Shown here piece by piece: positions 11,801 through 24,261 of a stretch of DNA of 64,000 nt. The stretch is from Neopestalotiopsis rosae (Eukaryota; Ascomycota; Sordariomycetes; Amphisphaeriales; Sporocadaceae). The stretch covers positions 2,976,001 through 3,040,000 of the forward strand of contig JALGAS010000001.1 of assembly GCA_023078685.1 (NCBI GenBank), written 5' to 3'. Position 1 is the first letter of the stretch; every line of letters begins with the position of its first letter. Both the position numbers and the translations under genes were made by a program. The notes under the pieces were generated by a model that ran no database searches, was not told where the DNA came from, and was given only the letters and a program-made list of their open reading frames with translations.

Positions 11801-13051
11801 ACCATGAACATCCTTGCGCAAACCACTCTCGCTTCTGCCGGAGGTGTCAGCAATTGTAAAGGCACCAAAGTCACATCATTCGTTACTCAAGTGATGTTGC
11901 AAGCCACGTCTTCAAAGGCCATGCAATCAATTCCCGAACGGCATCGCAGAATTGTGACTTTTGAATAGCAGAGAGGTACATGTATGTAAGCAGGGTACAA
12001 CAACATCAACAACTGATCTGGCTGGTCTGTTATAGAGAGGAAGGAAAAAGTGGATTGCCATAGCAGACTTCTTGTCGGAATTTATTAGTGGGTGGCAGTG
12101 ACCATCGTACTATGTACTGTACCGCTAAATGTTTCCGAGCTGGGTTTTTTGGCCTTTAAGCCTGTCCCTTGGAGGTACCATCTCTGCCAACCACCTCTGT
12201 GACCTGCCCCGGTAACCAAAGTACTAACCTGGAGCCCCTAAGCACTGTGGGCGATCAAGATCAAGGAAGGGCAAAAAAAAAAAAAAAAAAAAAAAACTGT
12301 GCCACCGAAGGCTGCATTGCGCGCGAAACATCCATCGAATGAGCTTCTTGGAGCTGATTCGAAACGCATGGGAGCTACCCAGCTAGATGTCCTCGCAATT
12401 AGTAGTGGCAGCCGTAGTATCGACATTTCCTCTCATCCAGCCAGCCAAGCTGACGATCAACCTTTTATTTTTCGCCAGTCCAAAACACTGGCACAAACAG
12501 ATCGACGCCTCACTGCGCGCCTGCAGTCAGTCAACTTGCCCCCCGTCCACTCGCTTTCCACTGCCATCTGGAGTAGTCCAGTAAGGCCCAGCCGCCCCCG
12601 GAGCCCGCTGCTACTTCGGTGCTTGGTCCTGTCGGGAGTCCACATTCGTTTCCACTGTCTTTTCTGCAACCCCATGACTGCTAGCTTGGTCCTTGGACTT
12701 CTCCTTCTTTACCCAAGGGGATCGGCACCCCTTCAAATCCACTACCGGTAAATGGTTGCGCAAATCCACGCCTCGAGCGCCCGTCTGCTTGGTACTACTA
12801 CCTACTGCTAGTAGCTGCTGCTTGCTTGCTTGCTTGCTTGCACAATCAACATCGGTAGCCGGATTCCTTTTCCATGTGCTGCAACAGACGTCTCCTTCGT
12901 TGTCGAGAATCCTCCAGCTCCAGCCCGCAGCAACGCGCTCTCCACCACGGCTGCAACGGACGACGAACGACGACTAAACATTCCGGTGGGGTTTTGACCA
13001 AGTCCGCCCCCATTGCTTGCTCAGTGGGCGCGCCCGCCTCTTGCTTGGCAC
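8865..13051. other. gene-free stretch, 4.2 kb, between pms1 and bst1
   Basis: The two flanking genes diverge, so both promoters lie here. A CACGTG box occurs about 70 bases upstream of the pms1 start. No reading frame above 150 codons has protein-like wording. The left part is AT-rich, with many GGTACCTA-type short tracts common in fungal intergenic DNA. The last 750 bases before bst1 are C/T-rich with several short upstream frames and may be a long 5' leader. A 24-base poly-A run and a CTTG tetranucleotide repeat (near 12822) are the only simple repeats of note. Confidence 0.5.
12273..12296. repeat. poly-A run (24 bases)
   Basis: An uninterrupted run of 24 A residues about 755 bases upstream of the bst1 start codon, at the left edge of the C/T-rich leader region. 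It could be a nucleosome-depleting promoter tract or the trace of a retrotransposed tail. The sequence shows neither a retroposed gene body nor target-site duplications that I could recognise. Confidence 0.9.
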
Positions 13052-16000
13052 ATGGAGAGGCGCTCGTCAGGTTCGTCCGAGGATAGCATTGATGCGTCTG
13101 TCGAGACAACATCCTCATCCAGCACCGATGGCCAACAGACGACACCGAGCGGCTTGCGCAGTGTAGGGCAGACCGTGCCTTTGGATCGGCAGTCCGAGAG
13201 ACAGGAGAAGACGGCGCAAAATAATACAAGCAGTAGACACTCGTTTGCAAGGATACGGCGTCAGAGCAGTAATATCAATTGGAAGCCGGCCCACTCGAGG
13301 AACGGCTCACGCACTGGTCCCTCGGAGAAAGAGGCGTTTGCGCAACCGCATACCACGTCAGTTCTGGTCACAAATTCCCCAGACAGTGACACTGGCGAGG
13401 AGGAGGAAAAGATGGCAGATAAGAGGCACACGGGACACCGGCCATGGACGCGTAGTCCCTGGCGCATGACCCTCAGGGCCTTTTTGACGGCTGTCATAGG
13501 CATATCGCTGCTTATAGCCATCCTCGACTCTTCCTGGACACGCCAGCTGGATGCCAAGGGCTGCCGCATGTCCTACATGAGTCCAAATTATATTCATATG
13601 AGTGACTTTGATACCGAGCATACAAGATTTGCCAGCAAGTATTCGTTATACCTTTACAGAGAAGGCGGCATTTCAACTGGCAACACAGTATGTACACACC
13701 CACAAAACCTTGGGAAATTCGGCCGATTTAATCATTGATATAGGTCACGGGCATTCCGGTATTGTTCATCCCAGGCAACGCTGGGAGTTACAAGCAGGTT
13801 CGACCCATAGCAGCTGAAGCAGCCAGATATTTTCACGATGTGCTGCAACACGATCCATTGGCAGCGGACGCTGGGCTACAGAACCTTGATTTCTTTACCG
13901 TGGATTTCAATGAAGATTTTACTGCCTTTCACGGCCAGACTATCTTGGACCAGGCCGAATATTTGAACGAAGTAATACGATATATATTATCACTCTACCT
14001 GGACCCAAAAATGTCCAAGGGCCGGAATCCGGATCTGCCAGATCCCGCCTCGGTAATTGTGTTGGGTCATTCGATGGGAGGCATTGTGGCCCGTACAATG
14101 CTGGTCATGCCAAATTACCAGACAAATTCCATCAACACAATCATCACCATGTCCGCGCCGCATGCTCGGCCGCCAGTGAGCTTTGACTCGCAGATCATCA
14201 GTACATACGACGACATCAACAACTTCTGGAGACGAGCCTACTCTCAAAAATGGGCCAACAACAACCCCTTGTGGCATGTCACCCTGGTTTCTATAGCGGG
14301 AGGTGGGCTTGATACCGTTGTGCCATCTGATTATGCCAGTGTAGAGTCAATCGTCCCCGAGACTCATGGGTTTACTGTCTTCACGACTTCGATTCCTAAT
14401 GTATGGACGAGTATGGATCATGCCGCGATTTTGTGGTGCGACCAATTCCGCAAAGTCATCACTCGCGTGCTCTACGACATCGTCGACACGGGACGGGCTT
14501 CACAGACCAAGCCTAGGGCGGAGAGGATGAGGCTTTTCAAAAAGTGGTTGCTTACCGGAATGGAGGACATTGCTGAAAAGACCCTTTCACATTCGGATCC
14601 ACAGATTCTATTGACTCTAGAAGATGATTCGAACACCGTTCTCAAACAAGGAGAACGCCTTTTGCTTCATCAGCTGGGTCAGACCGGCAAACCGCGAGCA
14701 CACCTGCTCCCTATACCACCTCATTCGTCCTCGGACCGTAAGCGATTCACTCTTCTAACAGACGCAAAATTGGACAACTCTGGAGAGAATGGCAAGCTCG
14801 AGGTTTTATTCTGTACTGTCTTTCCCCTACAGCCAGGAGCATCCAATATTCTATTTTCGATGAATATGGACTTGTCGGGCGACAGCACAGGCTCGACTCG
14901 TCTCGCCTGCAAAAACGTGGCTCCCGACCTGATCACACTTCCCAGATCTACAGCACACACGGAGTTCCCTTTTTTCAGAGACGGTGAACAACCACTGGCG
15001 CCATTCTCGTACTTGCAATACGATCTGGAAGATGTAGTCGAGTATGAATTTGTCGCCGTTGTTGAAAAGGCTACGTCAATCACTCCTGGTTGGGTCATAG
15101 CTGAATTCAGCGAGGAGAAGAATTACCTACTATCCAGCCGTGTCAGTCTGCAAAGACTGCTTTCCTTTGGACTTCAAGTCCAGCTTCCTGCAGACCACCC
15201 GATGGTGACGGAGCTCAGAATACCGTCAATCCAAAGCAGCATGCTGGCATACAATCTGGAAATCAGCAAGCAGTCTTGTGGCAGCCGCGAGCACTTTGCG
15301 CCTCTCGTACGGCAATATTTGAGCCAACCGTATGAGTCCAAGTTCTTTGTAAATGCTCGGGATGTTAAGGTTAGCCTGCATGGAGTTGCGCCTTATGTAC
15401 CTCCACCGATGAAAGCCAAGCACTCCGAGGACGGGCTCAGATTCCAGTTTTGGACAGACCCCTCATGCGACTCTGGCTTGTCTCTTCGCCTGCGTGTCGA
15501 CCCGTACGGCAGTCTGGGAAAGTTGTATATGCGCTACCGCACTGTCTTTGCGGCCTTCCCACTACTAGTGGTCACTTTGGTTCTGCGAAAGCAATTTCGC
15601 GTCTACGACAACACTGGGGTATTCCTTTCATTTATGGATGGACTCGATAGTTGTCTACGCCAGTCGCTACCGCTTCTTCTACTGTCCTTGACACTTTTTG
15701 GGTTATCTGTTAGTCATTCCGACTCTTCCACTGGCTCCTGGATTTGGAAGAATGTGGCAGGCTCCGTGGATTTCCAACAAAACGACCTCTTAATAGGCAC
15801 TGCGGACCCGTTCTTCTGGTTTCTGGTGCCGATGATTGGCGTCGTTTGTATTGGAGTATGCATTGGTTTCCACTATGCGACACTCTTGCTGACGTCTATC
15901 ATCTGTACTATTTATGGTCTGGTAACAAGGAACCGAACCCGGACGCAAAGGGACGATAAAAAACGTGCTCTGTCGCCCATGTTCATACCTTCTTCGCCCA

Positions 16001-16578
16001 GGCGTCGATTTGTCACGACGAGCATACTATTGTTTCTAGTTTCGACGTTTATACCCTACCAGTTTGCATATGTGGTGGCTTGCTTAGTGCAAATCAGCAC
16101 AAGTGTCCGAGCCCTCCGCTTCTTTCGCGAGGCCCCCTGCGTTGGAAATTCGAACTTCTACAACTACGTCCACTCTATTCTGCTACTCATGCTGTGGGTT
16201 TTGCCCATCAATCTACCTACACTGGTCGTGTGGGTACGAAATCTAGCCGTCCAGTGGTTCACACCGTTCTCATCACATCATAATGTGTTGTCGATCCTGC
16301 CATTTATCTTCATGGTTGAGACCTTGACGACAGGAAAAATGGTGCCGCGGGTCACAAGTCGATTGAGACACTTGACAAGCTTCCTGCTTTTCGGCATTGC
16401 CATATATGCCGCTGTATATGGCGTGTCACATGCCTACATGTTGCACTACCTAATCAATATTGTGGCGGCTTGGCTCGTGGCAATCCATTCGACAACTGAT
16501 TCATTTTCCGTTGCTGGAATGAGGGCCATGTTCGATGGTGATCCCTCAGAAGACCGGAAACAAGGGAAGAATCCATGA
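13052..16578 (+). CDS. bst1: GPI inositol-deacylase BST1 (PGAP1-like)
   Basis: Two exons, 13052-13687 and 13744-16578, give 1156 residues. The intron begins GTATGT and ends ATATAG, joining GGISTGNT to VTGIPVLFIPGNAGSYKQV. That last segment, followed by the lipase nucleophile elbow GHSMGG (Ser322), defines the PGAP1/Bst1 alpha/beta hydrolases. These remove the acyl chain from the inositol of newly made GPI anchors in the endoplasmic reticulum, a step needed for ER exit of GPI proteins. A Ser-rich cytosolic N-terminus and one membrane segment (LTAVIGISLLIAIL, about residue 148-165) precede the luminal hydrolase. The last third contains multiple hydrophobic spans (from about residue 800). I chose the ATG at 13052 because the upstream part of the frame lacks an in-frame ATG. 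Length is normal for the family. Confidence 0.95.
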
Positions 16579-18027
16579 AAGGTTGCTGAAAGACGCTGGA
16601 CAATTGGCCAATCAAACATGTCGATCATTAAGAAGACAGACAGTATCATTGCTCCGACATTCAGCTTCCTTCTCGCCTGCCCTTGCAGATGACGTCTCAT
16701 ACAGCCGACCAACATAAAAACTTGTTGTCGCGGTTTCCCTGTACGTGACGCTTGCTGATATCTCGAATTCTCCAAGTGGTCTGAAGCTCGCCAGCCTTGC
16801 CCTTTTTCGAATCTGTCTTCTTTTTCGATTCTTATGCCTTGCAGGAGAGCTGTATTGGTATATATATTTTCTTCTTCCCGCATTATTCCCATATGTTCCT
16901 GGTTACATTGCATCAGCATAGTTGGCTTGGTGTTTGGGTGGGGGCTTTTTTTTGTTTCCTGATTTAATTAATTTTGCGCCCAATATCTTGGGCACATGGC
17001 ACTTTGATACAGCGTTCCCAAGGTGTTTGCGAGCGACTGAGCGTCGTTTGAAAATACGACGAGATAAGTGTCAACATTCTTGACACATGATGAGATAAAG
17101 CGGAAATGGAGCGGGGTACGATTGCAATAAAGCAAATGATTCAGATCCATTCCATCATTACAGGGAGCGAGGCATTCGGAGTCATGAGATGTCGCCGATA
17201 CGCCCAGAATAGATTCAGACTTGGATGCGACAGCAGAGTATTGGCTCAACAAGTTAATACATGTGCATCATAGTACCTAGTGCGATCTTTTGCACTGAGG
17301 GAGCGCCGGTCTGTTTAGAAGAGATGATGTCCAACCTAAAAAGAGTGGCTGGACTAATGTTAATAAAGCAATACAATGAAGCGCAAAACATTAAGAGAAA
17401 CATATCTGAATTCCCGCTTTTGCTTGAAAATACAAGCTATGTGCATAAGATGCTTAGCCGGTTCCCGGTCGAACACTTCGCAACTTGGATGCTCTCAAGG
17501 ATGGAAGGATAGTGTCGTGCTTTTGATATGTGATACTTTTCCTCATGTCACACTTTTTCCAGTAGCAGTATCATTCGAATTTTGTCACATCTGAACACAT
17601 TCTCAATACCTCATGGCTTGAAGTTTGGGACAATAGTTCTCTGATGCATATGCTAACAAGTAATATAGACTACTTCCAATCAACTTTTCGAGGGCAAGAG
17701 GACCTGCCCACCCCACGAGGCTTGGGCTGCCCAATAATCAAGACAAAGTATACTTACCTTGTGCTCGCCCAGAGCAAGACTACAAACGAAAGATACCTAC
17801 CCGATATCATATGCTTACTGAAGGACGTCCTCCTTATACCATTTCAGCATCAGCGGTTACCCAGCATAATCTTCTCATAGTAGAGGATTGCGAGAATGAA
17901 TCGGGACTTGATCCCTCGCGTAGAAGGATGATCACAGATCTCGGGGATCCATTGCCTCCTTGAGGGATTTGTTTTTTTACTTATCTGGAGGGAGATTACT
18001 CACTCAACGTCGTCCAAGTCCACAAGG
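16579..18027. other. intergenic, 1.45 kb, convergent 3' ends
   Basis: This lies between bst1 (+) and the SAP protein gene (-), which converge. Only short frames occur, none with recognisable wording. Both 3' untranslated regions should be here. Confidence 0.5.
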
Positions 18028-18888
18028 TCATGGGCGCCCCTTTCCACTTTTGGAAGGTTTCGCCGGCGGCGCCGGCGGCTGGTCTGGAGCTGGAGGAGGT
18101 GGTGGCGTGGAAGGAGCAGGAGGCGGCGCCGGCGGGAACGGCCCGAAACCCAAACCTCCCATCCCCGTCACCGGCGGGGGAGGAAAAACAGGGTTAGCAG
18201 GGGGAGGTGGTGGAGGAAAGGAAGTAGGACCAACGGGGAACAGAGGACCTGCCGGAGGCGGAGGCGGAGGTGGTGAAGCAGGCGGCGGAGGTGGTGAAGC
18301 AGGCGGCGGCGGTGGCGGCGGCGCGCCGCGGGTAGCCATGATCAAGTCCATCATGGCCGACGTCGCCGTCGCCGTCGGCATCGGCGCCACCGGCGCCCCC
18401 GTGGCTCCCTCCGGATCACTGCCCTCACCGAGAAACAGGCCCTGTATCTGCAGATTCTGCTCCACGGCGGCGTGGAGGTTCATGCTCCTATCAAAGTCCC
18501 TGGCCAGGGTCTCCTGGGCCTCCTGCTCGGCCCGCCTCGCCTCCTCGAGCCGGGCCCTCTGCTGCTCCTCGCGCTCGCGGCTCGCCAGGAGCCGCAGGTA
18601 GAGCTCGGACTTTGTACCGCTCTCGGACAGGTTCTCGTTGCGCGCGCGCAGCATCCGCTGGATGTCGGGGATGGTGAGCTCGATGAACGTCGCGACGTGG
18701 TCGTCGGGGATCAGGTGGAGGTTCTTGGCCGGGCCGCCGTTTTGCTTGGGCAGCTTGACCACCTTTACAAATCTCTCGCGGGGCTCTGCCCTTCTCGGTG
18801 GTGAAGGGGTATTCTGCTTGGGCCGCTTGGAGGAGCCCTCGCCGCCCGAGTCATCATCATCATCATTTCTTCTTTTCCCGGGAGCCAT
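18028..18888 (-). CDS. SAP-domain protein with a long proline-rich tail
   Basis: A single frame of 286 residues starting MAPGKRRNDDDDD. Segments in order: an acidic patch, a basic KRPK nuclear-localisation-like motif (21-24), and a SAP-type helix-helix motif at about 69-103 (TIPDIQRMLRARNENLSES then KSELYLRLL). A Glu/Arg-rich predicted coiled coil follows (103-133). From residue 189 to the end the protein is almost entirely Pro with Gly, Ala and Ser. SAP motifs bind DNA or RNA in chromatin and RNA-processing proteins, so a nuclear role is inferred. The proline stretch resembles those of formin-like or splicing proteins. The DNA under it is a G-rich GGCGGAGGTGG-type repeat. No closer family was recognised, and a further 3' exon cannot be ruled out. 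Confidence 0.6.
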   Translation of the reverse strand: MAPGKRRNDDDDDSGGEGSSKRPKQNTPSPPRRAEPRERFVKVVKLPKQNGGPAKNLHLIPDDHVATFIELTIPDIQRMLRARNENLSESGTKSELYLRLLASREREEQQRARLEEARRAEQEAQETLARDFDRSMNLHAAVEQNLQIQGLFLGEGSDPEGATGAPVAPMPTATATSAMMDLIMATRGAPPPPPPPASPPPPPASPPPPPPPAGPLFPVGPTSFPPPPPPANPVFPPPPVTGMGGLGFGPFPPAPPPAPSTPPPPPAPDQPPAPPAKPSKSGKGRP

Positions 18889-19388
18889 TGTGTCTCCGTC
18901 GCTCTTGTGCGAGAGTTGTGCTTGGATCTATAAGATACTTACCTGAGATTCCAAGGCCAGATGTCAGAACTCTCTGTTCCTGTTGTCTTGTGATAGAGAA
19001 AGGAGGAGCCATTAGAACGCAGTGTTGTGCTCATTATATACACATTGACAATGGTACCTTTCACCCGTGTAGCTGACAGTCAGGAGCCCTGGAAACGGCG
19101 TAGAGAGCCTCCATTGGAACGATTTCTGACAAGACATTGTAGAGTGGAACAAAGATGACTTCTCCTATCTTTGTATACATTTTCAAGACAGTAGACAATG
19201 ACTTTGTTCACGTAGGCGAGGACAATAGTTTTGAAAACAAAGGGATATTCTATTTTGACAAATACTCGATACAGACAGGCAATTTACTATAGTGCATGCA
19301 CCAATGATGTGTTGACTTGATCAAACCGCTCAATGTGAAACCAAGCTCCGAAACTCCAAAAAGTGCCATGATGATGTGACTGATAACT
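18889..19388. other. intergenic, 500 bases
   Basis: Holds the promoter of the SAP-protein gene and the 3' untranslated region of tms1. No frame or motif worth calling was seen. Confidence 0.5.
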
Positions 19389-20986
19389 TTAGGAAAAGTC
19401 AAATCGATCCGGCAGAACGATGGGAGCAACCAGAGTCCAAATGTACATGCCGTAGCAAACCCAAGCACTGACAATCTTGACCCAGCTAGCCCAGTAAGTT
19501 CGACCAACTGATGCAAACTCGCCGTCATTCTTGATATCTTGACCCTGAGTGAGAAGGGTGGCAACCCAGCAAGTGGCCAGGAAGAAAATGATATGGAAGA
19601 CGGTGTAGCTGTACTGGGTGTTGTTGCGTTCATCATCGCCAGTCTTTGAGTTGGATGAATCGTCATCGTCATCGTCGTCGGAAAGAAGTGCATCGGCGGG
19701 CAGACTGCCCTCCTCAACAGCTCTGCGCAGTACTTCAGCCCGCATCTCCCTACGACCTGGTTGTTGGGTGACCAGATCGTGCTCATCCTCGTCGGGCAAT
19801 CGGATGCCTCCGCGGCTGTTGCCGAGTCCGAGACTTTGAGTGGCTGCTCGGGTAGTGGTGTAGGCGACTGTAAGCATGGTCACAATGGCGCCCATCACGA
19901 CCGAGGACGTGCGAGCTCCCTGGGCACGAATCAAAGGATTGCACATCTTGTCGTCGGGTTCCATGGACACGGCCGACATTGTCAAATATGTGCAGTATAT
20001 TGCTACCATTGCAGCTTGAGCAAGACCAGCCTTGGGGTTGTACTCTTGGACAGCGGGGTGCACAGAGATGAATGAGACGAGGAGCCACAGGATCAGGTTG
20101 ATCGTAATTGCAGCCTGGTTCATCGCGCAGTCGCCCTTGGCAAAGAAAATGTACTGAACAATGGTCATGGCGAACGAACCCAGGTACATGCCCAAGGTCG
20201 AGCCAATGAGGACAACGCGCCAGACACGAGAGTCGGTGTCCTCAATTTGCGCCAAGCAGTATTCGGCCCAGGTGTGAGCGAGGTCAACAAGGAGGATGAG
20301 ACCGAGAACCAGGAAGGCCATGGCGGCAAAGAACGAGATGTAGTTGCCCCAAACCTTGAAGAAGGCATCGGGGATAAGGAACGAGAGAACGATGAAGGCC
20401 AGCCAGGCGATGACCTTGGGGCCCCAGAAACCGTTTTGTAGAGCCGCGCGAGGGTTCTTGGAATTGTTTACACCAAACAGCAGACCGGCAAAGACCAAGT
20501 GAAATAGGCCAAGAGCAAAGTTGATACGGTGGACGGCCAGCCAGCCGTAGCATTCGCCAGTCGGGCAGTTGATTTTGACATAGTCGAGCGTTAGATGTTG
20601 AAGCTTCTCAATCGCCCACGGCGTAAGCATAATCCAGGACAAGATGGAGTTGACAAGCAGAATGAGGGCGTAGGCGATACGAGTAGCGACACTGTGAGCA
20701 TTACGAGTTAGTTTAACATTATCGCGCGCATTCGTCCATTCATGGGACAAGAATCGTGAACTCACCTGTTGCCACACTTTCCACAGGCGCTGCAAACCAT
20801 GGAACAGGTCGCAGCGCCGCAGCAACTCGCCGCAAAAGACATCAGCTATGTTTGCGACAGTGGATTAGCAAATGAAGCTCGTCGAGAGTGTTACAGGCAG
20901 ACCCAGCAGGTCGACCAGACAGACGCCCGACTTACCGTACCCGCGCTGGGGATCGCCAGAAGCGGAAGAGACAATAGCGCGCCCAT
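19389..20986 (-). CDS. tms1: Serine incorporator family membrane protein (Tms1/SERINC)
   Basis: Three exons: 20936-20986, 20766-20845 and 19389-20691, giving 477 residues. It begins MGALLSLPLLAIPSAGT. The short second exon encodes a Cys-rich loop (SCCGAATCSMVCSACGKC), and the third holds some ten hydrophobic membrane segments. The Cys-rich start, the SILSWIMLTPWAI segment, the TGECYGW loop and the C-terminal WTLVAPIVLPDRFDFS ending are the SERINC signature. These proteins sit in vacuolar, endosomal and plasma membranes and have been linked to serine-derived lipid supply and to phospholipid scrambling. A cytosolic loop near residues 370-390 carries a run of seven Asp. The splice sites are GTAAGT/CATAG and GTGAGT/CACAG. 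The gene is divergent from the MFS gene, with 1.2 kb between their starts. Confidence 0.93.
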
Positions 20987-22168
20987 GGTGGTTTGCGCAC
21001 CAGCTACTGGTTGTAGATTGATGTTGTTGTTGATGAAGGCAGAAAAAAAGCAGCACTGAAGCCTGCTGTCGATGGCGACGTTGAGACAAGCTTCTTCTTA
21101 CCTGCCCAACCAAACTGCAGCACAGGCCCGGCGGTCGCGACAATGCCCGCGCCTCAAGGTCATGTGGCACGTGCACGGACCCATTACGTCGTGCTTCTTC
21201 AATGACTACATAGGTCCGGCAGCGCTTGTATGGAGAGTGGACAGTGGAATGAATGGTCCTGTACCTTTATTTAGGCACCGCCGAAACGGTGAACCCCCAC
21301 TGTCGGGCCATCAAGTAAAGACGCAGGAACAGCACCATGAGTCTTGGCCCCAATATGACAGGTCTTCTCGACAGAAAAAGTTTGGAAATTTGGCAACTAT
21401 GATTTTGCAATTAGTCCCAGTACTATGGCGGGTAATGTACGGCTTGGGGCCATTTGAGACATTCGAATCAGCCATGTCTCAGCAATAATTCGCTTTTCCG
21501 AGCTCCATATTGATATTGCCGCGGCCTAGCACTAACAACACTGCCTTATATCGTACGCACATCAACATACGCAGTAGGGTAAGTATGTGTGATATCCCGC
21601 CCCGCCTCAATGAATGCTTAAAAGGGGATGGCGTCGCATTCTTGACTGCTAAAAGCTCCCATGTGTTTGGCTGGATAGCAGTCAAGTGTACACTGTCACC
21701 CACTGCACTGACTAGGTCATAAGGTGTAGATAACCTTAGGTAGGTACCAGTTGACACTGCACACCATCGCGCCCCTCCGAAACGCAACCACTTTCCCGAC
21801 GACCTGCTGCGAGATAAGCACCCGACACGATTGCGACTCCGGTATTCTCCACGGGGCGCTGGCTGACAACACATCCGTGTTCCAACTCTCGCTTCCAGTG
21901 CCGATCTGATTTCCCTTCCCCGGCTGCTTGTGCCGCATTTTCCTTTTCCTGCACCATTACTCTGCTCTCCTGTTTCCTTCTTGTCAACGTCCTTTCCTTA
22001 ACATGACCATCCGTTTCTCGTGGCGGTAACCAGTCCCTTTGCGCGAGCGTGACCGGCCAACGACTCCTGAAAGCGGCTGCCGACATCAATCTCGAATATA
22101 CCATACCTGTACCTGTACCTATACCGATATCGCATATTAGACCAAACATCCATTGGCTCCTTCTTATC
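20987..22168. other. divergent promoter region tms1 / MFS transporter
   Basis: This 1.18 kb stretch separates two divergent starts. A CACGTG box lies near 21168. A tandem of CCTGTA/CCTATA hexamers occurs at 22106-22125, just upstream of the MFS start. Frames here are short and lack recognisable wording. Confidence 0.5.
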
Positions 22169-24261
22169 ATGACGCTCGACAAGCAGTTGCACAATGCGCG
22201 CATTGTGTCGAGTGTAGCAGCCACGGTCATATCTTTAGCATGTGGCACCAATGTAAGCCTGCCTGCCTATACACCAGCAGTCCAACTTGTTAGAGTCGTT
22301 CCAATTCTAATTATATAATCCACCAGTATGTATACTCGGCATGGGCGCCCCAATTTGCCGACCGACTGCTCCTTTCCGCGACCGAATCCAACCTGATAGG
22401 ACTGTTTGGCAACTTGGGCATGTATTCAATGGGCGTGCCCGTCGGTATGCTGGTCGACAATAAAGGCCCCCGACCCGCTGTTATAATTGGCTCTCTACTG
22501 CTCGGGATTGGATACTGGCCTCTGCACTCGGCCTACAATTCAGGACACGGCTCGGTACCCTTGATGTGCTTCTTCTCGTACCTGACGGGTCTCGGAGGCT
22601 GCATGGCATTTGCTGCAGCAGTCAAGACTTCAGCGTTGAACTGGCCGCACCACCGCGGAACCGCCACGGCCTTCCCACTGGCGGCTTTTGGTCTCAGCGC
22701 ATTCTTCTTCGCCTTGGTCGGTTCCATCTTTTTCCCAGGAGACCCGGGCCGCTTTTTGGAGTTGCTTGCCGCTGGGACTTTTGGTCTTACCTTTGTTGGT
22801 TTCTTCTTTTTGCGCGTATATCCGCATGGTCACTACCATGCAGTCCCTCACGCCGAGGAGAACCTGTCAGATTCGCAACAGCTGCACAGATCAGTTTCGC
22901 ACGACTCCAAGAGATCCCGCGCTGGTCGCGGACAGTCTGTCGAACCCGGTACGTCTTCTGATGATAGCACCGTCCTAGAGACCGATGCGCCAGAGTCGAG
23001 CAGCGGCAAGCCCGGAAGTTCGGACATTCATGTCGCTGATGTCGAGGTCGCCGGCAACTCAAAGAAGCTGCCAGCCGAAGTCGAGGAGGTCGCCGAGGCA
23101 GATGAGACCTCTTCACTCATGTCTCGTTCTACTTCGGCCTCTTCGTTACCAGGCGACCTGCTCCTTCAGAACAGTGTTGACCTGGATCGTTCTCATCGTG
23201 TAGATATCAGAGGTTGGGCTCTATTGTGCAACCTCGAGTTTTGGCAATTGTTCTCCATCATGGGAATATTGTCGGGTATTGGTCTCATGACTATCAAGTA
23301 AGTTGAGCCGCAGTCCGTCATCTGCGGAACGATACACGCGCAACACCAGCTAATGCCATGTAGCAATATCGGTAATGATGCAACTGCTCTCTGGAAGCAC
23401 TGGGACGACTCGATAGACGACAAGACACTGGTCCTCCGACAACAGTTGCACGTTTCTATTCTATCCATTGGCAGTTTTACGGGAAGGCTGCTGAGTGGTG
23501 AGTTGGTCGCATTGTTATTTTTGGTTGGTCGTACTGACGCATTCTAGGCACTGGTTCCGACTTTTTGGTCAAGGTCCTCCACGCGAGTCGGGTGTGGTGT
23601 CTTGTCCTCGCAGCAGGAATCTTTTCAATTGCACAAATGTGAGTTTTCTGGGAAGAAAATGATTCGAGTTGTGTGGGACCTGCTAAAGGATTCCCACTAC
23701 CCCGTCAACTTCTACGAGCTCGCGAAGCGCGTGATGGCAGACATTCGTACCTGGCAACGGAGCTATGAAAAGCTAACAATGTATCCTCATCAGATTTGCC
23801 TTGAATGTTGAAAACCCTCATCTACTGGGCTTTGTCTCTGGATTCAGCGGTCTCGGCTACGGGTTTCTTTTTGGAGTGTTCCCTTCGATTGTGGCCGAGT
23901 CTTTCGGTATACATGCACTCAGTCAAAACTGGGGATATGTGAGTAGTTCATTTCAAACCCGATACATTTCGGAGATCTATTCAAGGAAGCTGACTTTTTA
24001 CCCCCTTCCCTTAAGATGACATTGTCACCAGTTATCAGCAGTAATATCTTTAACCTGTTTTACGGCTGGGTGTTTGATGCTCACTCCATTGTCGAGCCCG
24101 ATGGCAGCCGAGACTGTACTGAGGGCCTTGAATGTTACAGAGCTGCGTACTTGGTCACGATTTGTGCGTGTGCCTTGGGAGTGGTGGTGACTTTGGCCGT
24201 GATCTGGGTCCAAAAGCAGGCGAGGCTCAAGGAAGCTAGCAAATCCCGCCAGGAGGATTGA
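22169..24261 (+). CDS. Nodulin-like major facilitator superfamily transporter
   Basis: Six exons: 22169-22252, 22327-23297, 23364-23497, 23548-23638, 23794-23938 and 24016-24261, giving 556 residues. The N-terminus reads LDKQLHNARIVSSVAATVI, then ACGTNYVYSAWAPQFADRL and GLFGNLGMYSMGVPVGMLVD. That is the first-to-second membrane helix wording of the nodulin-like MFS group. The VDNKGPRP loop is the MFS motif between helices 2 and 3. About twelve membrane helices are split by a roughly 110-residue acidic and Ser-rich cytosolic loop (residues about 170-285). The second half keeps the conserved SGFSGLGYGFLFGVFPSI segment. The substrate is unknown; related proteins are usually annotated as putative monocarboxylate or general transporters. 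The splice junctions all preserve frame, and four of the five introns start GTAAG or GTGAG. Confidence 0.85.

Noticed and set aside
12299..12977. Several plus-strand frames just upstream of bst1
   Set aside because: Composition follows the C/T-rich leader DNA; they have no domain wording and fit upstream frames of a long 5' leader.
17960..18601. 213-residue plus-strand Gly-rich frame
   Set aside because: Antisense of the proline repeat of the SAP-domain gene; no ATG-led protein features.
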